64,000 nt of DNA from UBA4416 sp943362175 (GCA_943362175.1 CALRIU020000005.1:1-64000); one strand, 5' to 3'. Shown: positions 7,574 through 16,646, counted from the first letter of the stretch. Made by a program: numbers and translations. The notes: generated by a model from the sequence alone, not told the origin.

Positions 7574-8594
7574 TGCAACCATAAAAAAATTGTTCACAAA
7601 GTCGCGTCTGCTTGATTCAGCCGACATTGCATTAAGTGAGAGCGAACTGCATGCGATTTTTGCGCTGATCTGTAACGACCTTAATTGGAGTCTTGGTGAC
7701 ATTGGGATTCAACCTCTTACGAATGCGCTCCCATCGTCGCGCTATTTCGAAATTCCCCTCGACTGGTTCAGGTCACAAACTGAATCACCGACATTAGTTC
7801 AACTACAGGAAGCTCTGGCTCATGCGGTTGAACGGGAGAACGACTTCGCCATGTACTTTGAAAACCTTACCTCCCTTCATAAACGCCGTCTTAAATTTCA
7901 AAATATTCTGCGGTACCAGCCCAAGCCAACAATGGACCAGGTTGGTCCGCGTGGGCTTCTGGAATATGGGATCTGTGATAACGATCTTCTGAACAGTTGG
8001 CTCATCTGGAGGAAGTGGATCTTCGACATTGATAACCGAAGCGGTCAGGAAACCGGCTACTTGTTTGAGCCTGTGCTCGCAGGTTGTATCGGAGGAATTG
8101 CAGTGGGAGCCAGTGGCTCACCTGTACGAAGAGTAGACGCTGAGGGCAATCCAGGCGAGAAGGGAAGGCAGATAGATTGTTATATCGGTGCTGAGAATCT
8201 TGCATACGAATTTAAAATAAGAGTAACGATAGCAGCCAGCGGACAAGGCCGTTGGGGAGAAGAGCTCTCATTCCCTCATGAATGCAGAGCAGCCGGCATA
8301 ACACCCATTCTTTTGGTACTGGACCCAACTCCGGCGGCACGCCTGACCGATCTCTCGCAAGCCTTCCTTAAAAATGGAGGGCGGGTATATGTTGGTGAGG
8401 CCGCCTGGGCTCATCTGGAGGAAAAGGCCGGACGGATTATGTCGCACTTTATAGACAACTATATTAAGCCTCCTCTCGAAGCGATTAACACATTCGATAC
8501 AACAACTCTCAGCAGTATCCGTCTCAGCTGGACTGAGGCCGGGATCAGAATAGAAGGCGAAAACGCATCGTATACTGTTGACCGTACGCCTTAG
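7563..8594 (+). CDS. Type II restriction endonuclease, probably ApaLI-like
   Basis: A 343-residue protein overlapping the end of the methyltransferase gene. A PD-(D/E)xK-type active site is visible in the middle: RQIDCYIGAENLAYEFKIRV has the Asp and the E-x-K. It is followed by SGQGRWGEELSFPHECRAAG and TPILLVLDPTP, which resemble the ApaLI-like endonuclease family. If so, the target would be GTGCAC, but the specificity is inferred from remembered family resemblance only. As partner of the adjacent C5 methyltransferase it would cleave unmethylated foreign DNA. It ends in a short beta-rich segment. Confidence 0.72.
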   Translation: MPVNATIKKLFTKSRLLDSADIALSESELHAIFALICNDLNWSLGDIGIQPLTNALPSSRYFEIPLDWFRSQTESPTLVQLQEALAHAVERENDFAMYFENLTSLHKRRLKFQNILRYQPKPTMDQVGPRGLLEYGICDNDLLNSWLIWRKWIFDIDNRSGQETGYLFEPVLAGCIGGIAVGASGSPVRRVDAEGNPGEKGRQIDCYIGAENLAYEFKIRVTIAASGQGRWGEELSFPHECRAAGITPILLVLDPTPAARLTDLSQAFLKNGGRVYVGEAAWAHLEEKAGRIMSHFIDNYIKPPLEAINTFDTTTLSSIRLSWTEAGIRIEGENASYTVDRTP

Positions 8595-8706
8595 CCTGAA
8601 AAAACTGCCTCAATCTTTACACAACGGATCAGCTCTTAAACCAAATATATTTCACCATCAGCAACTTCCATGCGGCCCTTAGCTTTCATAAAAATAATTC
8701 CCTGAT

Positions 8707-9513
8707 ATGGAGGAAGTGAATAAGATCATCGGGCAAGTGGAACCGGCTTTACAACTAAAACTGGAGCCGGAAGACAAGGACAATGCCCAACAAAAAAATA
8801 CGCCAGGGAACGACGAAAAAGGGAACACAAGCGCCTTAAGCCAAATTCACTATGTCACGACTTTTCAGGACCTGGCCTCCACCCCTTTTCAGGGAGACAT
8901 CAATGCGATGTGCTGGACCCGTGAACTCAAGGGTGATTTTTCGGAGATAGCGCATAAGATACAACTCAACGGAAATATAACGGTACTTGATCAGGCTGAG
9001 CTTCTGGCTCTCCCATTGAGTGAGCAGGGGCAGCTTGCCCGCGACATTCTTTTACATGACCTGGAGCTGCTGAAAGCTCATGGCGCGTCTCCGGTCCTTA
9101 ATCTGATTAAGTATTACGAGAGAGATGATGCCTACCCGTTTTTCCCAACCGATGTGTATTCTTTTCATGTAGACCGCTCTCCGGTACCAACCGATACCTT
9201 TTTATGTACATACTATGGCGAGCCGAGTGAGCTATTGCCAAATTCGCAAGCCATACAAAAAGTGCTTGTCCCCGAAATACGGAATGAGCTCAAGAACCTG
9301 TACCATGGATCAGATGAAGGGTTTGAATCCTTTTTAAGCGAGCATTTTTTTGATCTGCATTATCAGCCTAAACCCGGGGTACAGCCTGTCAGCTTAGGTC
9401 TCGGTCACTTATGGAGACTGGCGGTTGATCATCCTGAAAGCCAGGTGCTTCCTTGCCTTCACCGCGCACCACAGGAAAAAAACGGGCAGAACCGGCTGTT
9501 GCTGATTTGTTGA
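8707..9513 (+). CDS. DUF1826-like protein
   Basis: A 268-residue cytoplasmic protein. The first 45 residues are charged and disordered-looking. The remainder contains FHVDRSPVPTDTFLCTYYGE followed by PSELLPN, and it ends with LHRAPQEKNGQNRLLLIC. This His-then-CTY-then-terminal-LHR pattern recalls DUF1826 proteins, whose function is unknown. It stands alone, 112 bases after the type II restriction system, and may be accessory cargo. The assignment is from motif memory and is moderate. Confidence 0.45.
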   Translation: MEEVNKIIGQVEPALQLKLEPEDKDNAQQKNTPGNDEKGNTSALSQIHYVTTFQDLASTPFQGDINAMCWTRELKGDFSEIAHKIQLNGNITVLDQAELLALPLSEQGQLARDILLHDLELLKAHGASPVLNLIKYYERDDAYPFFPTDVYSFHVDRSPVPTDTFLCTYYGEPSELLPNSQAIQKVLVPEIRNELKNLYHGSDEGFESFLSEHFFDLHYQPKPGVQPVSLGLGHLWRLAVDHPESQVLPCLHRAPQEKNGQNRLLLIC

Positions 9514-9706
9514 TACCGCTCAGTTAAAGAATAATTGGCTTCATGCATTTCCTGATTCTGTCAGATCTCCGATAAGGCTTAAGCCGAATGGCTCTGAAGC
9601 AATCATGAGGGATTTTTATTATCTTGGGGATGAGTAAAACAACATGCGGACTTGTAATTCTCCGGGACGGCCCGCAAACAAAGCGAAAAAATGAATTGAC
9701 AACATC

Positions 9707-11155
9707 ATGATAAAAAGAAACTTAATCCTGGCTGGCTTACTGTTCACAAGCACAGGCTCATTTTCCCAAAACTGTGATTGCAACTCTAACTACGAATGGG
9801 TCAAGAAAACATTTGAAGAGAATGACGCAGGATTTCAATATGCTCTAAAAATGAAAGGCGAACAAGCGTATGCAGCCCACAATCAACGGATTCTGGACAA
9901 AGTGCAACAGGCTAAAACAGCTGCAGAATGTACGCCTGTTTTGTACGACTGGCTTAAATTCTTTCGCCAGGGGCACATTGCCATAAGACTTCATGAACAA
10001 ACACCGCCAGCCAATACTGCAAAACAAGAGAAACAGTTTGCTGATTGGGAAACGTACGCTATCAAAACAGCAGATTTCAAAAACTATTTAGACAAAAAAA
10101 ACGTTTCCGATTATGAGGGAATCTGGGAAACTGAACCATACAAAGTCGGGATCAAAAAGGAAGGCGATCAGTACATTGGATTTATTATAGAATCGGGAGC
10201 GGAAACCTGGACAAAAGGGCAGGTGAAACTAAAATTCAGCATAACAGAGAACAACATAAACTCTGTATTTTATATGCGTGATCATTCCGCTGTGGAATCC
10301 AACAATGTGGCCATGACAGGAAAAAATCATCTGCAAATAGGCCATTTAAGCCTTTCCAGAATTTACCCCAGGACAGAAGACGAGCCAAAATACATACCGT
10401 ACTTCAAGGCCTTAAATGCAGAACAACCCTACCTTGAGCCATTGAACCAAACAACGCTCTATTTAAGAATCCCGTCCTTTAACGAAAGCTACAAAAGAAA
10501 GATTGACAGTGTTCTCAACGCGAATAAAGAGAAACTGCTGACAACAAAAAACCTTATTATTGACATCAGAAATAACGGTGGCGGAAGCGATGCTTCTTAT
10601 AGTGAGATCATTCCGTACCTATACACAAACCCTGTCAGGGCTGTGGGCGTTGAGTACCTTTCTACCAGGCTCAATAATCAGCGCATGTTAGACTTTATCA
10701 ATAAACCTGAATACGAGTTTGATGATGAAGGTAAAAAATGGGCCAAAGAATCGTACGACAAACTGGAAAGTAAGTTAGGGCAATTTGTCAACCTGAATGC
10801 GGAGGTCGTTTCCATAGGCAAACTGGATACCATATATCCTTATCCCCAACAGGTAGGCATTATCATTAACGAAGCCAATGGCAGTACAGCCGAGCAATTT
10901 CTGTTAGAAGCCAGGCAAAGTAAAAAAGTAAAGCTCTTTGGTGTAACGACATTCGGCGTATTGGACATATCGAATATGTATTTTGTGGAGTCGCCCTGTA
11001 AAGAATTTCAACTGGGGTATTCGCTTTCAAGAAGTATGCGAATCCCCGAGTTTGCGATCGACGAAAAAGGCATACAGCCGGATTATTATTTAGACAAAGG
11101 GATTCCACCGTACGAATGGACAGACTATGTAAACAACACACTAAACGGACAGTAA
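9707..11155 (+). CDS. Secreted S41 family peptidase
   Basis: A 482-residue protein with a signal peptide (MIKRNLILAGLLFTSTGSFS). The C-terminal half carries the S41 core: LIIDIRNNGGGSDASY and, with the nucleophile Ser393, NEANGSTAEQFLLEAR. A typical S41 ending follows (DEKGIQPDYYLD). There is no obvious PDZ domain; a mostly alpha N-terminal region and a beta middle replace it, as in tail-specific-protease relatives of Bacteroidota. It probably acts in the periplasm or outer envelope on unknown peptides. It stands alone. Confidence 0.85.
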   Translation: MIKRNLILAGLLFTSTGSFSQNCDCNSNYEWVKKTFEENDAGFQYALKMKGEQAYAAHNQRILDKVQQAKTAAECTPVLYDWLKFFRQGHIAIRLHEQTPPANTAKQEKQFADWETYAIKTADFKNYLDKKNVSDYEGIWETEPYKVGIKKEGDQYIGFIIESGAETWTKGQVKLKFSITENNINSVFYMRDHSAVESNNVAMTGKNHLQIGHLSLSRIYPRTEDEPKYIPYFKALNAEQPYLEPLNQTTLYLRIPSFNESYKRKIDSVLNANKEKLLTTKNLIIDIRNNGGGSDASYSEIIPYLYTNPVRAVGVEYLSTRLNNQRMLDFINKPEYEFDDEGKKWAKESYDKLESKLGQFVNLNAEVVSIGKLDTIYPYPQQVGIIINEANGSTAEQFLLEARQSKKVKLFGVTTFGVLDISNMYFVESPCKEFQLGYSLSRSMRIPEFAIDEKGIQPDYYLDKGIPPYEWTDYVNNTLNGQ

Positions 11156-11220
11156 AAATGCCAGCAGACCAAGGCAGTACCGGCACTGTTTAAATTTTAA
11201 TAACCTATTCTTCAAAAAAA

Positions 11221-11266
11221 TTGCGCAATCAGATAATTGCACATATATTTGCAATCAAGTAATTGC
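11221..11266 (+). promoter_or_regulatory. Promoter with two tandem ArsR operators
   Basis: TTG (11221-11223), a 20-base spacer and TATATTTG (11244-11251) form a Bacteroidota promoter. Two 16-bp dyads of the form GCAAT-N6-ATTGC overlap it at 11225-11240 and 11251-11266, 26 bases apart. The same arrangement occurs upstream of the paralogous ArsR gene at 51886-51931, which strongly suggests an autoregulatory operator pair. Confidence 0.75.
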
Positions 11267-11280
11267 ACAAATTCAATTTC

Positions 11281-11607
11281 ATGGAAACCAGACGAGATGC
11301 TTTTCAGGCAATAGCCGACCCGACCCGAAGGGCCATATTGGTTTTGCTTGCTTCACAGGCCATGACACCAAACGCTGTTGCGGAGCACTTTAACTCGAGC
11401 CGGCAAGCCGTATCCAACCACATCAAAATACTCGCCGAATGTGAATTGGTGAAGCAGGAACAAAAAGGGAGAGAAATTTATTATCACATCAATGCAATCA
11501 AAATAAAAGAGGTGGATCAGTGGATCGAACAATTCAGGAAACTCCTGGAAACCCAGTTCAATCAACTTGACACCCTATTATTAACCCTCAAAAAACAGAA
11601 AAAATGA
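11281..11607 (+). CDS. ArsR-family repressor, SRPBCC-linked
   Basis: A 108-residue winged-helix protein. The segment FQAIADPTRRAILVLLASQA and TPNAVAEHFNSSRQAVSNHI give the typical ArsR helix-turn-helix; the wing is KQEQKGREIYYHIN. No metal-binding Cys pair is present, as is usual for the AHSA1-linked subgroup. ATG 11281 is chosen because an earlier TTG start falls inside the operator. The stop overlaps the next ATG (ATGA). It probably represses its own operon through the operators just upstream. It is paralogous to the gene at 51949. Confidence 0.92.
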   Translation: METRRDAFQAIADPTRRAILVLLASQAMTPNAVAEHFNSSRQAVSNHIKILAECELVKQEQKGREIYYHINAIKIKEVDQWIEQFRKLLETQFNQLDTLLLTLKKQKK

Positions 11608-12095
11608 ACAACAACTTACTATTTGATTTTACCGTTGACAAGGCAGCGAAAACAGTATTTATCACAAGAGAATTTGATGCGGACCTCTCCCAGGTATGGG
11701 ATGCCTTTACGAAAGCAGAACTCCTTGACCAATGGGTGGCGCCTAAACCTTTTATATCAAAAACAAAAGTTCAGGATTTTAAAGTAGGCGGACGAAGATT
11801 TTACGCCATGGTAAGCCCCGAAGGGCACGAGCGCTGGGCCATTCAGAAATACATGTCTATCAGCCCCAAAACCAATTTCAAACTGTTTAACACTTTTGCT
11901 GACAAAGATGAAAATCCTGAATTGCCGGGCTCTGAATGGGATTACACGTTCAGCGAACAAAACGGCACCACCAAAGTGAGCATCGTGATCTATAATGAAT
12001 CGCTTGAGCGGATGGAGCGGATGATTGAAATGGGCTTCACAGAAGGATTTAAACTATCGATGACCAATCTGGAGAACCTATTGGCATCCCGCTAG
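11604..12095 (+). CDS. SRPBCC/AHSA1 domain protein
   Basis: A 163-residue protein of the activator-of-Hsp90 homology / START-like fold. The N-terminal ITREFDADLSQVWDAFTKAE and LLDQWVAPKPF, and the C-terminal amphipathic helix MIEMGFTEGFKLSMTNLENL, are diagnostic. These proteins bind hydrophobic ligands, but ligand and role are not known for this subfamily. It is translationally coupled to the ArsR gene by a 4-base overlap and is paralogous to the gene at 52266. Confidence 0.88.
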   Translation: MNNNLLFDFTVDKAAKTVFITREFDADLSQVWDAFTKAELLDQWVAPKPFISKTKVQDFKVGGRRFYAMVSPEGHERWAIQKYMSISPKTNFKLFNTFADKDENPELPGSEWDYTFSEQNGTTKVSIVIYNESLERMERMIEMGFTEGFKLSMTNLENLLASR

Positions 12096-12114
12096 CTAGC
12101 AATCGTATCGCAAG

Positions 12115-12324
12115 ATGATTTTCGTTTTCAAAACATCTGTCAACACCAAACGGCAGGCAACGCACCTCAGACCGCATATTGACGCACTGCTGCCAGAAGC
12201 AACATGGAATTTTGATCTGGAAGACTGTGACAGGATTTTGCGGATTGACAGTGAAGAAAATATCGTTTTGAAAATAACAGATCTGCTAAATCTCCATAAC
12301 TTTAACTGTAAAGAATTGGAATAA
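12115..12324 (+). CDS. Small conserved hypothetical protein (69 aa)
   Basis: A short protein beginning MIFVFKTSVNTKRQATHLRP and containing WNFDLEDCDRILRID. The pattern of one long helix and beta strands recalls small ferredoxin-like proteins of Bacteroidota, without a CxxC metal site. Its start lies 19 bases after the SRPBCC stop, so it is probably the third gene of that operon. No function can be assigned. Confidence 0.65.
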   Translation: MIFVFKTSVNTKRQATHLRPHIDALLPEATWNFDLEDCDRILRIDSEENIVLKITDLLNLHNFNCKELE

Positions 12325-12325
12325 C

Positions 12326-12394
12326 CATGAACGTACAGGAAGACATCAACGCCTATATTAGCAGCCTGCCCGAAGCCAAGCGCAGCGACATGCA
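12326..12394 (+). repeat. 69-bp direct repeat, left copy
   Basis: This stretch matches 20625-20693 with one mismatch in 69 bases, and similarity stops sharply at both ends. The two copies bracket the type I restriction-modification operon. In both copies the repeat covers the first 68 bases of a DUF1801-like reading frame plus one preceding base. Confidence 0.92.
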
Positions 12395-12440
12395 AGAGTT
12401 ATATATGCAACTGATAACTGAATCCTGTTTTGACATGTAA
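12327..12440 (+). pseudogene. Truncated DUF1801-like gene (5' fragment)
   Basis: The first 22 codons are nearly identical to the intact gene at 20626 (MNVQEDINAYISSLPEAKRS and onward). The frame then continues for about 15 codons (QELYMQLITESCFDM) and stops at 12440, where the intact protein has 141 residues. The last codons still vaguely resemble the family (QALHQLILEV in the intact copy), so this may be a diverged paralogue whose 5' end was homogenised, or a fragment left by an insertion. It directly follows the 69-residue gene. Confidence 0.75.
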
Positions 12441-12575
12441 ATAAACTGGATTATAAGCAAACTAGGAACATAGAAGCTCATATGAAGCCCATGAAAAGAC
12501 AGAGTTATATTGAACCCCTAAAAAACTATCCTGAAATATCAATAAAATGAAAAAAACGCTCCTAAGATTCGCCCC

Positions 12576-12634
12576 AAACACCTATGAGAAACTGTGTCGT
12601 CCCTATAGTTATCGGGACGAGTCCGGTGCATGGT
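12576..12634 (+). pseudogene. Degenerate tRNA-Leu remnant with palindrome in the T-arm
   Basis: AAACACCTATGAGAAACTGT and GTCG align with the true tRNA from the anticodon loop through the variable arm (3051-3074), differing by four transitions. After a 22-bp palindrome the T-arm and acceptor side resume as CGAGTCCGG, then a changed TGCATGGTA. The remnant is followed by a terminator hairpin like the intact tRNA. It is non-functional and marks a second tRNA-Leu-derived scar. Confidence 0.7.
12598..12619. repeat. Imperfect 22-bp palindrome inside the tRNA remnant
   Basis: CGTCCCTATAG and TTATCGGGACG are inverted copies with two mismatches. It sits where the T-stem and loop should begin, so it may be a small inserted palindromic unit. 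Confidence 0.6.
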
Positions 12635-12638
12635 AAAG

Positions 12639-12664
12639 AAGCCTCTGAGAGATTAGAGGCTTTC
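12639..12664 (+). terminator. Hairpin terminator after tRNA remnant
   Basis: AAGCCTCT and AGAGGCTT form a perfect stem around GAGAGATT, followed by TCTATTT. Confidence 0.65.
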
Positions 12665-12837
12665 TATTTGCAGGATAATCAGTCAAATCCTTATTAAGCT
12701 TGTCTAATAGCCTATTAGGTATAAGAAAATCATTATCAACCATTTTGCTAGTTTTAGCTAGTTTGACATGGAATAAATCACTATCAATTATTCGTAAATA
12801 TTACCGGATAGATTTCAGAAAAAGCAGGGTCTCTCCG

Positions 12838-13551
12838 TTACTTCCAATCTACATATCCTAAAGGTAAGGCGTTAAGCTCTATCCTTGCTTCCCGCCAATT
12901 AGGATAAAATTTATTCAGTAGCATTACAAATTTTTCATTATGAGTTGGCTCGATCAAATGTGTCATTTCATGAACGATTACATACTCAACTAGGTCTTTG
13001 GGTTTTTTGACCAGTTCAGTATTTAGTCTGATATTTCCTGATCTGTGATTGCAGCTCCCCCATTTGGTTTTCATTTTTTGCACGAAATAAGCATTCACTT
13101 TTACATCCAACACTTTCTCCCACTTAGCAATTACTTCTTTGATATAGGAGTGTAATATCAACTTTTGCCATTCATACAACAGTTCTGCTCTTTTTACTTT
13201 AGTAGTGCCAGGTTTTATATAAAGATGTATTCTTTTATGGTCAATGTTTACATACTGCCTACCATCAACCGTCACCACATTTAACAAATATCTTCGGCCC
13301 CACAGGTAATGAGTTTCTCTTTTAATCAATTGCCTTGGCGCTTCGCGTAATTGCTTCGCCATTTTCTCCTGCTGCCGCCTGATCCAAAATAGCTTTGATA
13401 TGGCATATGCCTTTGCTACTTCCAGTCGGGTATTCGCTGGTGCAGACATAGAAACACGACCATCCGGAGGATGAACAGATAAATGAACATTCTTAATGTT
13501 CTTTCGTGTTATATTTATAAGGAGTTCGCCTATCTGAATCCGTTCTTTCAT
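12838..13551 (-). CDS. DUF45/YgjP-type M48-like metalloprotease of the hsd operon
   Basis: A 237-residue protein. The motif VIVHEMTHLIEPTHNEKF supplies the zinc-binding HExxH and a downstream His, and KTKWGSCNHRSGNIRLN is the second signature of the DUF45/SprT-like (YgjP) family. The start overlaps the end of hsdR by four bases, so it is the last gene of the type I restriction operon. YgjP-type genes often accompany type I systems; their role there is unknown, and turnover of HsdR or of aborted complexes is one possibility. Confidence 0.85.
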   Translation of the reverse strand: MKERIQIGELLINITRKNIKNVHLSVHPPDGRVSMSAPANTRLEVAKAYAISKLFWIRRQQEKMAKQLREAPRQLIKRETHYLWGRRYLLNVVTVDGRQYVNIDHKRIHLYIKPGTTKVKRAELLYEWQKLILHSYIKEVIAKWEKVLDVKVNAYFVQKMKTKWGSCNHRSGNIRLNTELVKKPKDLVEYVIVHEMTHLIEPTHNEKFVMLLNKFYPNWREARIELNALPLGYVDWK

Positions 13552-16500
13552 GCGTAGCCCTTCATATTTTTAAGCAAATCGAATAATGCAGTAGTAGCGG
13601 GCCTGTTACGATCCATTACAGGGAACAAAGCGTTGAGCACCTGTTTTTCTCTTATATCATCACCCCGCCAACCGGCTGGCGCATGTTCTCTCATGATACG
13701 GTCTATTTCCAATGCTAGTTGAATAAGCCAATTAGTGAGCGTTTCCTGCGGTTCGAAAGTCTCGGAATCATCCTTGGCACTTGAAAGGATATTCGGAAGG
13801 TTCTTGTAAATAATCACAGCTTCGGGATTTCCCTGAAGTTGAATCGGAGCATTTGCTGTATTATGTCCCTTTACAATTTTTTGCACGAGCTCTTCCGCCT
13901 TTTTCAGAAATTCCTCATAATCTTTTGTTTCTTCCCGTTTCTGTATGATAAGGTCATCCAAAAGCTTTGACATTTCTTCATAAAAACGCGGATCTGTTAG
14001 CTGGTCCCGAATGATCGTTTGCCGGACGTTATTTATAATTCCCTCCGCAATCGAATTACGTGAGAGCATCCCCCTTTCATTTAGTTTTTTAGCAATGGCA
14101 TCATGAATTCCGGTTTGGATAATTAATTCCACGAGCGAATATCTGTCCATCTCACCCAGCGGATCGGCCGGATCAGCTTTGATATAAGTGTTTATCAAAT
14201 GACGCATATCCGCTTCAAAGGGCTTTATATCCAATTCTTCTCCAGAATGTTTTTTTATTGCAGAACGAGTTTCGCTATAAAACTTAACTTCTTCGTTGAT
14301 AGCCTCCTTATCGGCATCCGGGTATCCAGCTTCATTCAAATAATTTGAAATAGCAGCATATGCCCGAACAAATATAGCTACCGATTTATAAAATGAAATC
14401 CGCAACGGCTCAGTTTCGCTCAGCGCAAACGGATTATTTGCATCGCCACAGAAATAACGAATAAACTGCTCCATTTTCCTAGGCTGTAAAACAGGATCAC
14501 ACAAATATTTCAATGTTTCCCTTGCGGCATCCAGCCTATTCCTACCTTCTACCAGCCAGTTCTTCAATTCCACGTTGTTTTCTGCCGCACCGCCTTCATC
14601 ATCCAGCTCATCGGATGTATACACTGCAATAGCCTTCTGCACATCCCCGAACAATTCCTTAAAATCCACAATATAACCAAAGTCCTTATCTTCTCCATCC
14701 AAACGATTTGTTCTGCAAATGGCCTGGAATAGGTTATGATCGTGCAATTCATTATCCAGGTAGATATAAGAACAGGATGGTGCATCGAAGCCCGTAAGTA
14801 GTTTACTCACTACGATCAATAATTTACAATTCGCAGGTTCTTCTTTGAATCGCCTTTTAATCTCTTCTTCATACCTGGATGTAGTTTGCCCGTCTTTAAG
14901 AACAAACATTGTATAGGTATTGAACTTATAACGCTCATCGCTATTGGCTGGCTCTCTAGAAATAGCATTATGATTAGGCTCGTAAGAAGTAACAATGCCA
15001 CAATACTGACCAAAGCTTGTATTATGGAACAGGCGGTAATAATGGCAGGCATCATAAATTGAGGCCGCTACGAGAATAGCCGTACCACGGTTGTTATTTA
15101 AGCGGTTGCGCAAGCTGAAATCTTCGATGATGCTGGCGACAATCCGTTGCTTACGTTCGCCGGCACTCATTAAGCTTTCCATGTTAGCCCAAGCCTTACG
15201 CACCACCGCTTTCTGGAAATTATTGAGGTTTTTTGTTTTCGCTTCAAACCAATTGTCAATAGCCGCCTGCGAGGTCAATTGTTGGGGAACTGTTCTTGCT
15301 TCGTATTTCAAATCAAGCACAACGCCATCGGCAACTGCTTCGTGAAATTTATAGGTGTGAATATTTTTGCCAAATACTTCACGGGTTGTTTGCTTATCCT
15401 TGCGCAAAAGCGGCGTACCTGTAAATCCAATAAAAATGGCGCTGCTCATCCAACGTTTCATTTGTCTGTTCATGTTACCACCTTGTGTGCGGTGACATTC
15501 GTCTACAAATACATAAAAGCGCCCGCTTACTTTAGGCAGTTCTCCTTCAAGGTCAGTCGCATCAAATTTATGAATAAGCGCGCAAAGCAGGCGTGGTGTA
15601 GAGGCTTTAATACTTTCAAGGAGCTGGGCCCGTGATGTGATGCGTGGTGAAGGAGCATCCTCGGAGATCACACCCGCATTTCGCATCACCCCTTCGATCT
15701 GTTTGTCCAGCTCGTCACGGTCGGTAATGATCAGAATACGCGCAGCGGGGTCCTGTTCCATGATCCATTTGGCCAGAAGAACCATGAGGATACTTTTACC
15801 GCTGCCCTGTGTGTGCCAGATCACACCACCTTCACGGATACGGATGCGCTCCTGCGCAGCTTTTATTCCTGCGAACTGATGCGGACGCGGAACTTTCTTT
15901 TGACCGGCATCAAAAATGATGAAGTTGCGGAGAAGATCAAGCATAGTGGCTTTGTTGCAGATCTGGGCAAGAGGCTTGTCCAGCAGCTCACCTTCGATAT
16001 TACCCATAGCGCTTTTCGTCTGGTCTTTCCATTCCACAAAAAACTGCTCCGGTGTACCGGTAGTTCCGTAACGCACACCCTGCGCATCATTGCCGGCAAA
16101 CACCAGTTGCACCGTAGAGAAAAACGCTTCATTAAAAATGGGCTCCTGGTTAGTAATGAGCTGTCGGATGCCATCCGCTATTTCCACCGAGCTACGTTTT
16201 AATTCGATCACGCCAATGGCAATGCCATTGATATATAACACCAAATCAGGCCTGCGCTGGTACCCTCCTTTGAGCGTCACTTCTTCCGCAATGCCGAAAT
16301 CATTGTTGTCCGGATTTCCCCAATCGATCAGGCTGACATCTTCATAAGGCTTATCAACGGCCGTTTTTACCTTTATAGGGTATCGCAGCAGCTGGTACGT
16401 TTTGAGATTGCTTTGGTATAAGGTTCCCATAATACCCGCAGCAGTTTCCAACTCCAGAAGAGCTGCAGATATTTGTGCTGTAGTATAACCTCTTCGTAAT

Positions 16501-16646
16501 AGATTCTTGAACAATAGCTCCGCTTCAATGTTTCGGTTCTTTTCCCGTTTATGCCAGTTATCAAGATAGGTATATCCCAAAGTATTGGTAAACAGTTTTA
16601 CTACCCGGTTCTGGGAGTTACGTTCCGATCGTGGTTGCTTGCTCAT
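13548..16646 (-). CDS. hsdR: Type I restriction enzyme R subunit
   Basis: A 1032-residue motor-nuclease subunit. The N-terminal nuclease domain shows RPDLVLYINGIAIGVIELKR (Asp and E-x-K). The SF2 translocase follows with Walker A WHTQGSGKSILMVLL, the DECH box (FVDECHRTQGG), and motif III FTGTPLL. The C-terminal helical region is the HsdM-HsdS docking part. It overlaps hsdS upstream by 29 bases. The subunit translocates DNA using ATP and cleaves at a distance from unmethylated target sites. No frameshift or missing motif is seen, so the system looks functional. Confidence 0.95.
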   Translation of the reverse strand: MSKQPRSERNSQNRVVKLFTNTLGYTYLDNWHKREKNRNIEAELLFKNLLRRGYTTAQISAALLELETAAGIMGTLYQSNLKTYQLLRYPIKVKTAVDKPYEDVSLIDWGNPDNNDFGIAEEVTLKGGYQRRPDLVLYINGIAIGVIELKRSSVEIADGIRQLITNQEPIFNEAFFSTVQLVFAGNDAQGVRYGTTGTPEQFFVEWKDQTKSAMGNIEGELLDKPLAQICNKATMLDLLRNFIIFDAGQKKVPRPHQFAGIKAAQERIRIREGGVIWHTQGSGKSILMVLLAKWIMEQDPAARILIITDRDELDKQIEGVMRNAGVISEDAPSPRITSRAQLLESIKASTPRLLCALIHKFDATDLEGELPKVSGRFYVFVDECHRTQGGNMNRQMKRWMSSAIFIGFTGTPLLRKDKQTTREVFGKNIHTYKFHEAVADGVVLDLKYEARTVPQQLTSQAAIDNWFEAKTKNLNNFQKAVVRKAWANMESLMSAGERKQRIVASIIEDFSLRNRLNNNRGTAILVAASIYDACHYYRLFHNTSFGQYCGIVTSYEPNHNAISREPANSDERYKFNTYTMFVLKDGQTTSRYEEEIKRRFKEEPANCKLLIVVSKLLTGFDAPSCSYIYLDNELHDHNLFQAICRTNRLDGEDKDFGYIVDFKELFGDVQKAIAVYTSDELDDEGGAAENNVELKNWLVEGRNRLDAARETLKYLCDPVLQPRKMEQFIRYFCGDANNPFALSETEPLRISFYKSVAIFVRAYAAISNYLNEAGYPDADKEAINEEVKFYSETRSAIKKHSGEELDIKPFEADMRHLINTYIKADPADPLGEMDRYSLVELIIQTGIHDAIAKKLNERGMLSRNSIAEGIINNVRQTIIRDQLTDPRFYEEMSKLLDDLIIQKREETKDYEEFLKKAEELVQKIVKGHNTANAPIQLQGNPEAVIIYKNLPNILSSAKDDSETFEPQETLTNWLIQLALEIDRIMREHAPAGWRGDDIREKQVLNALFPVMDRNRPATTALFDLLKNMKGYA

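Larger units (their letters stand above)
12441..12837. other. Intergenic region holding a tRNA-Leu remnant
   Basis: No credible protein frame. It contains a degenerate tRNA-Leu 3' part (12576-12634) interrupted by a palindrome (12598-12619), a terminator-like hairpin (12639-12664) and AT-rich sequence leading to the convergent end of the DUF45 gene. Confidence 0.6.
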
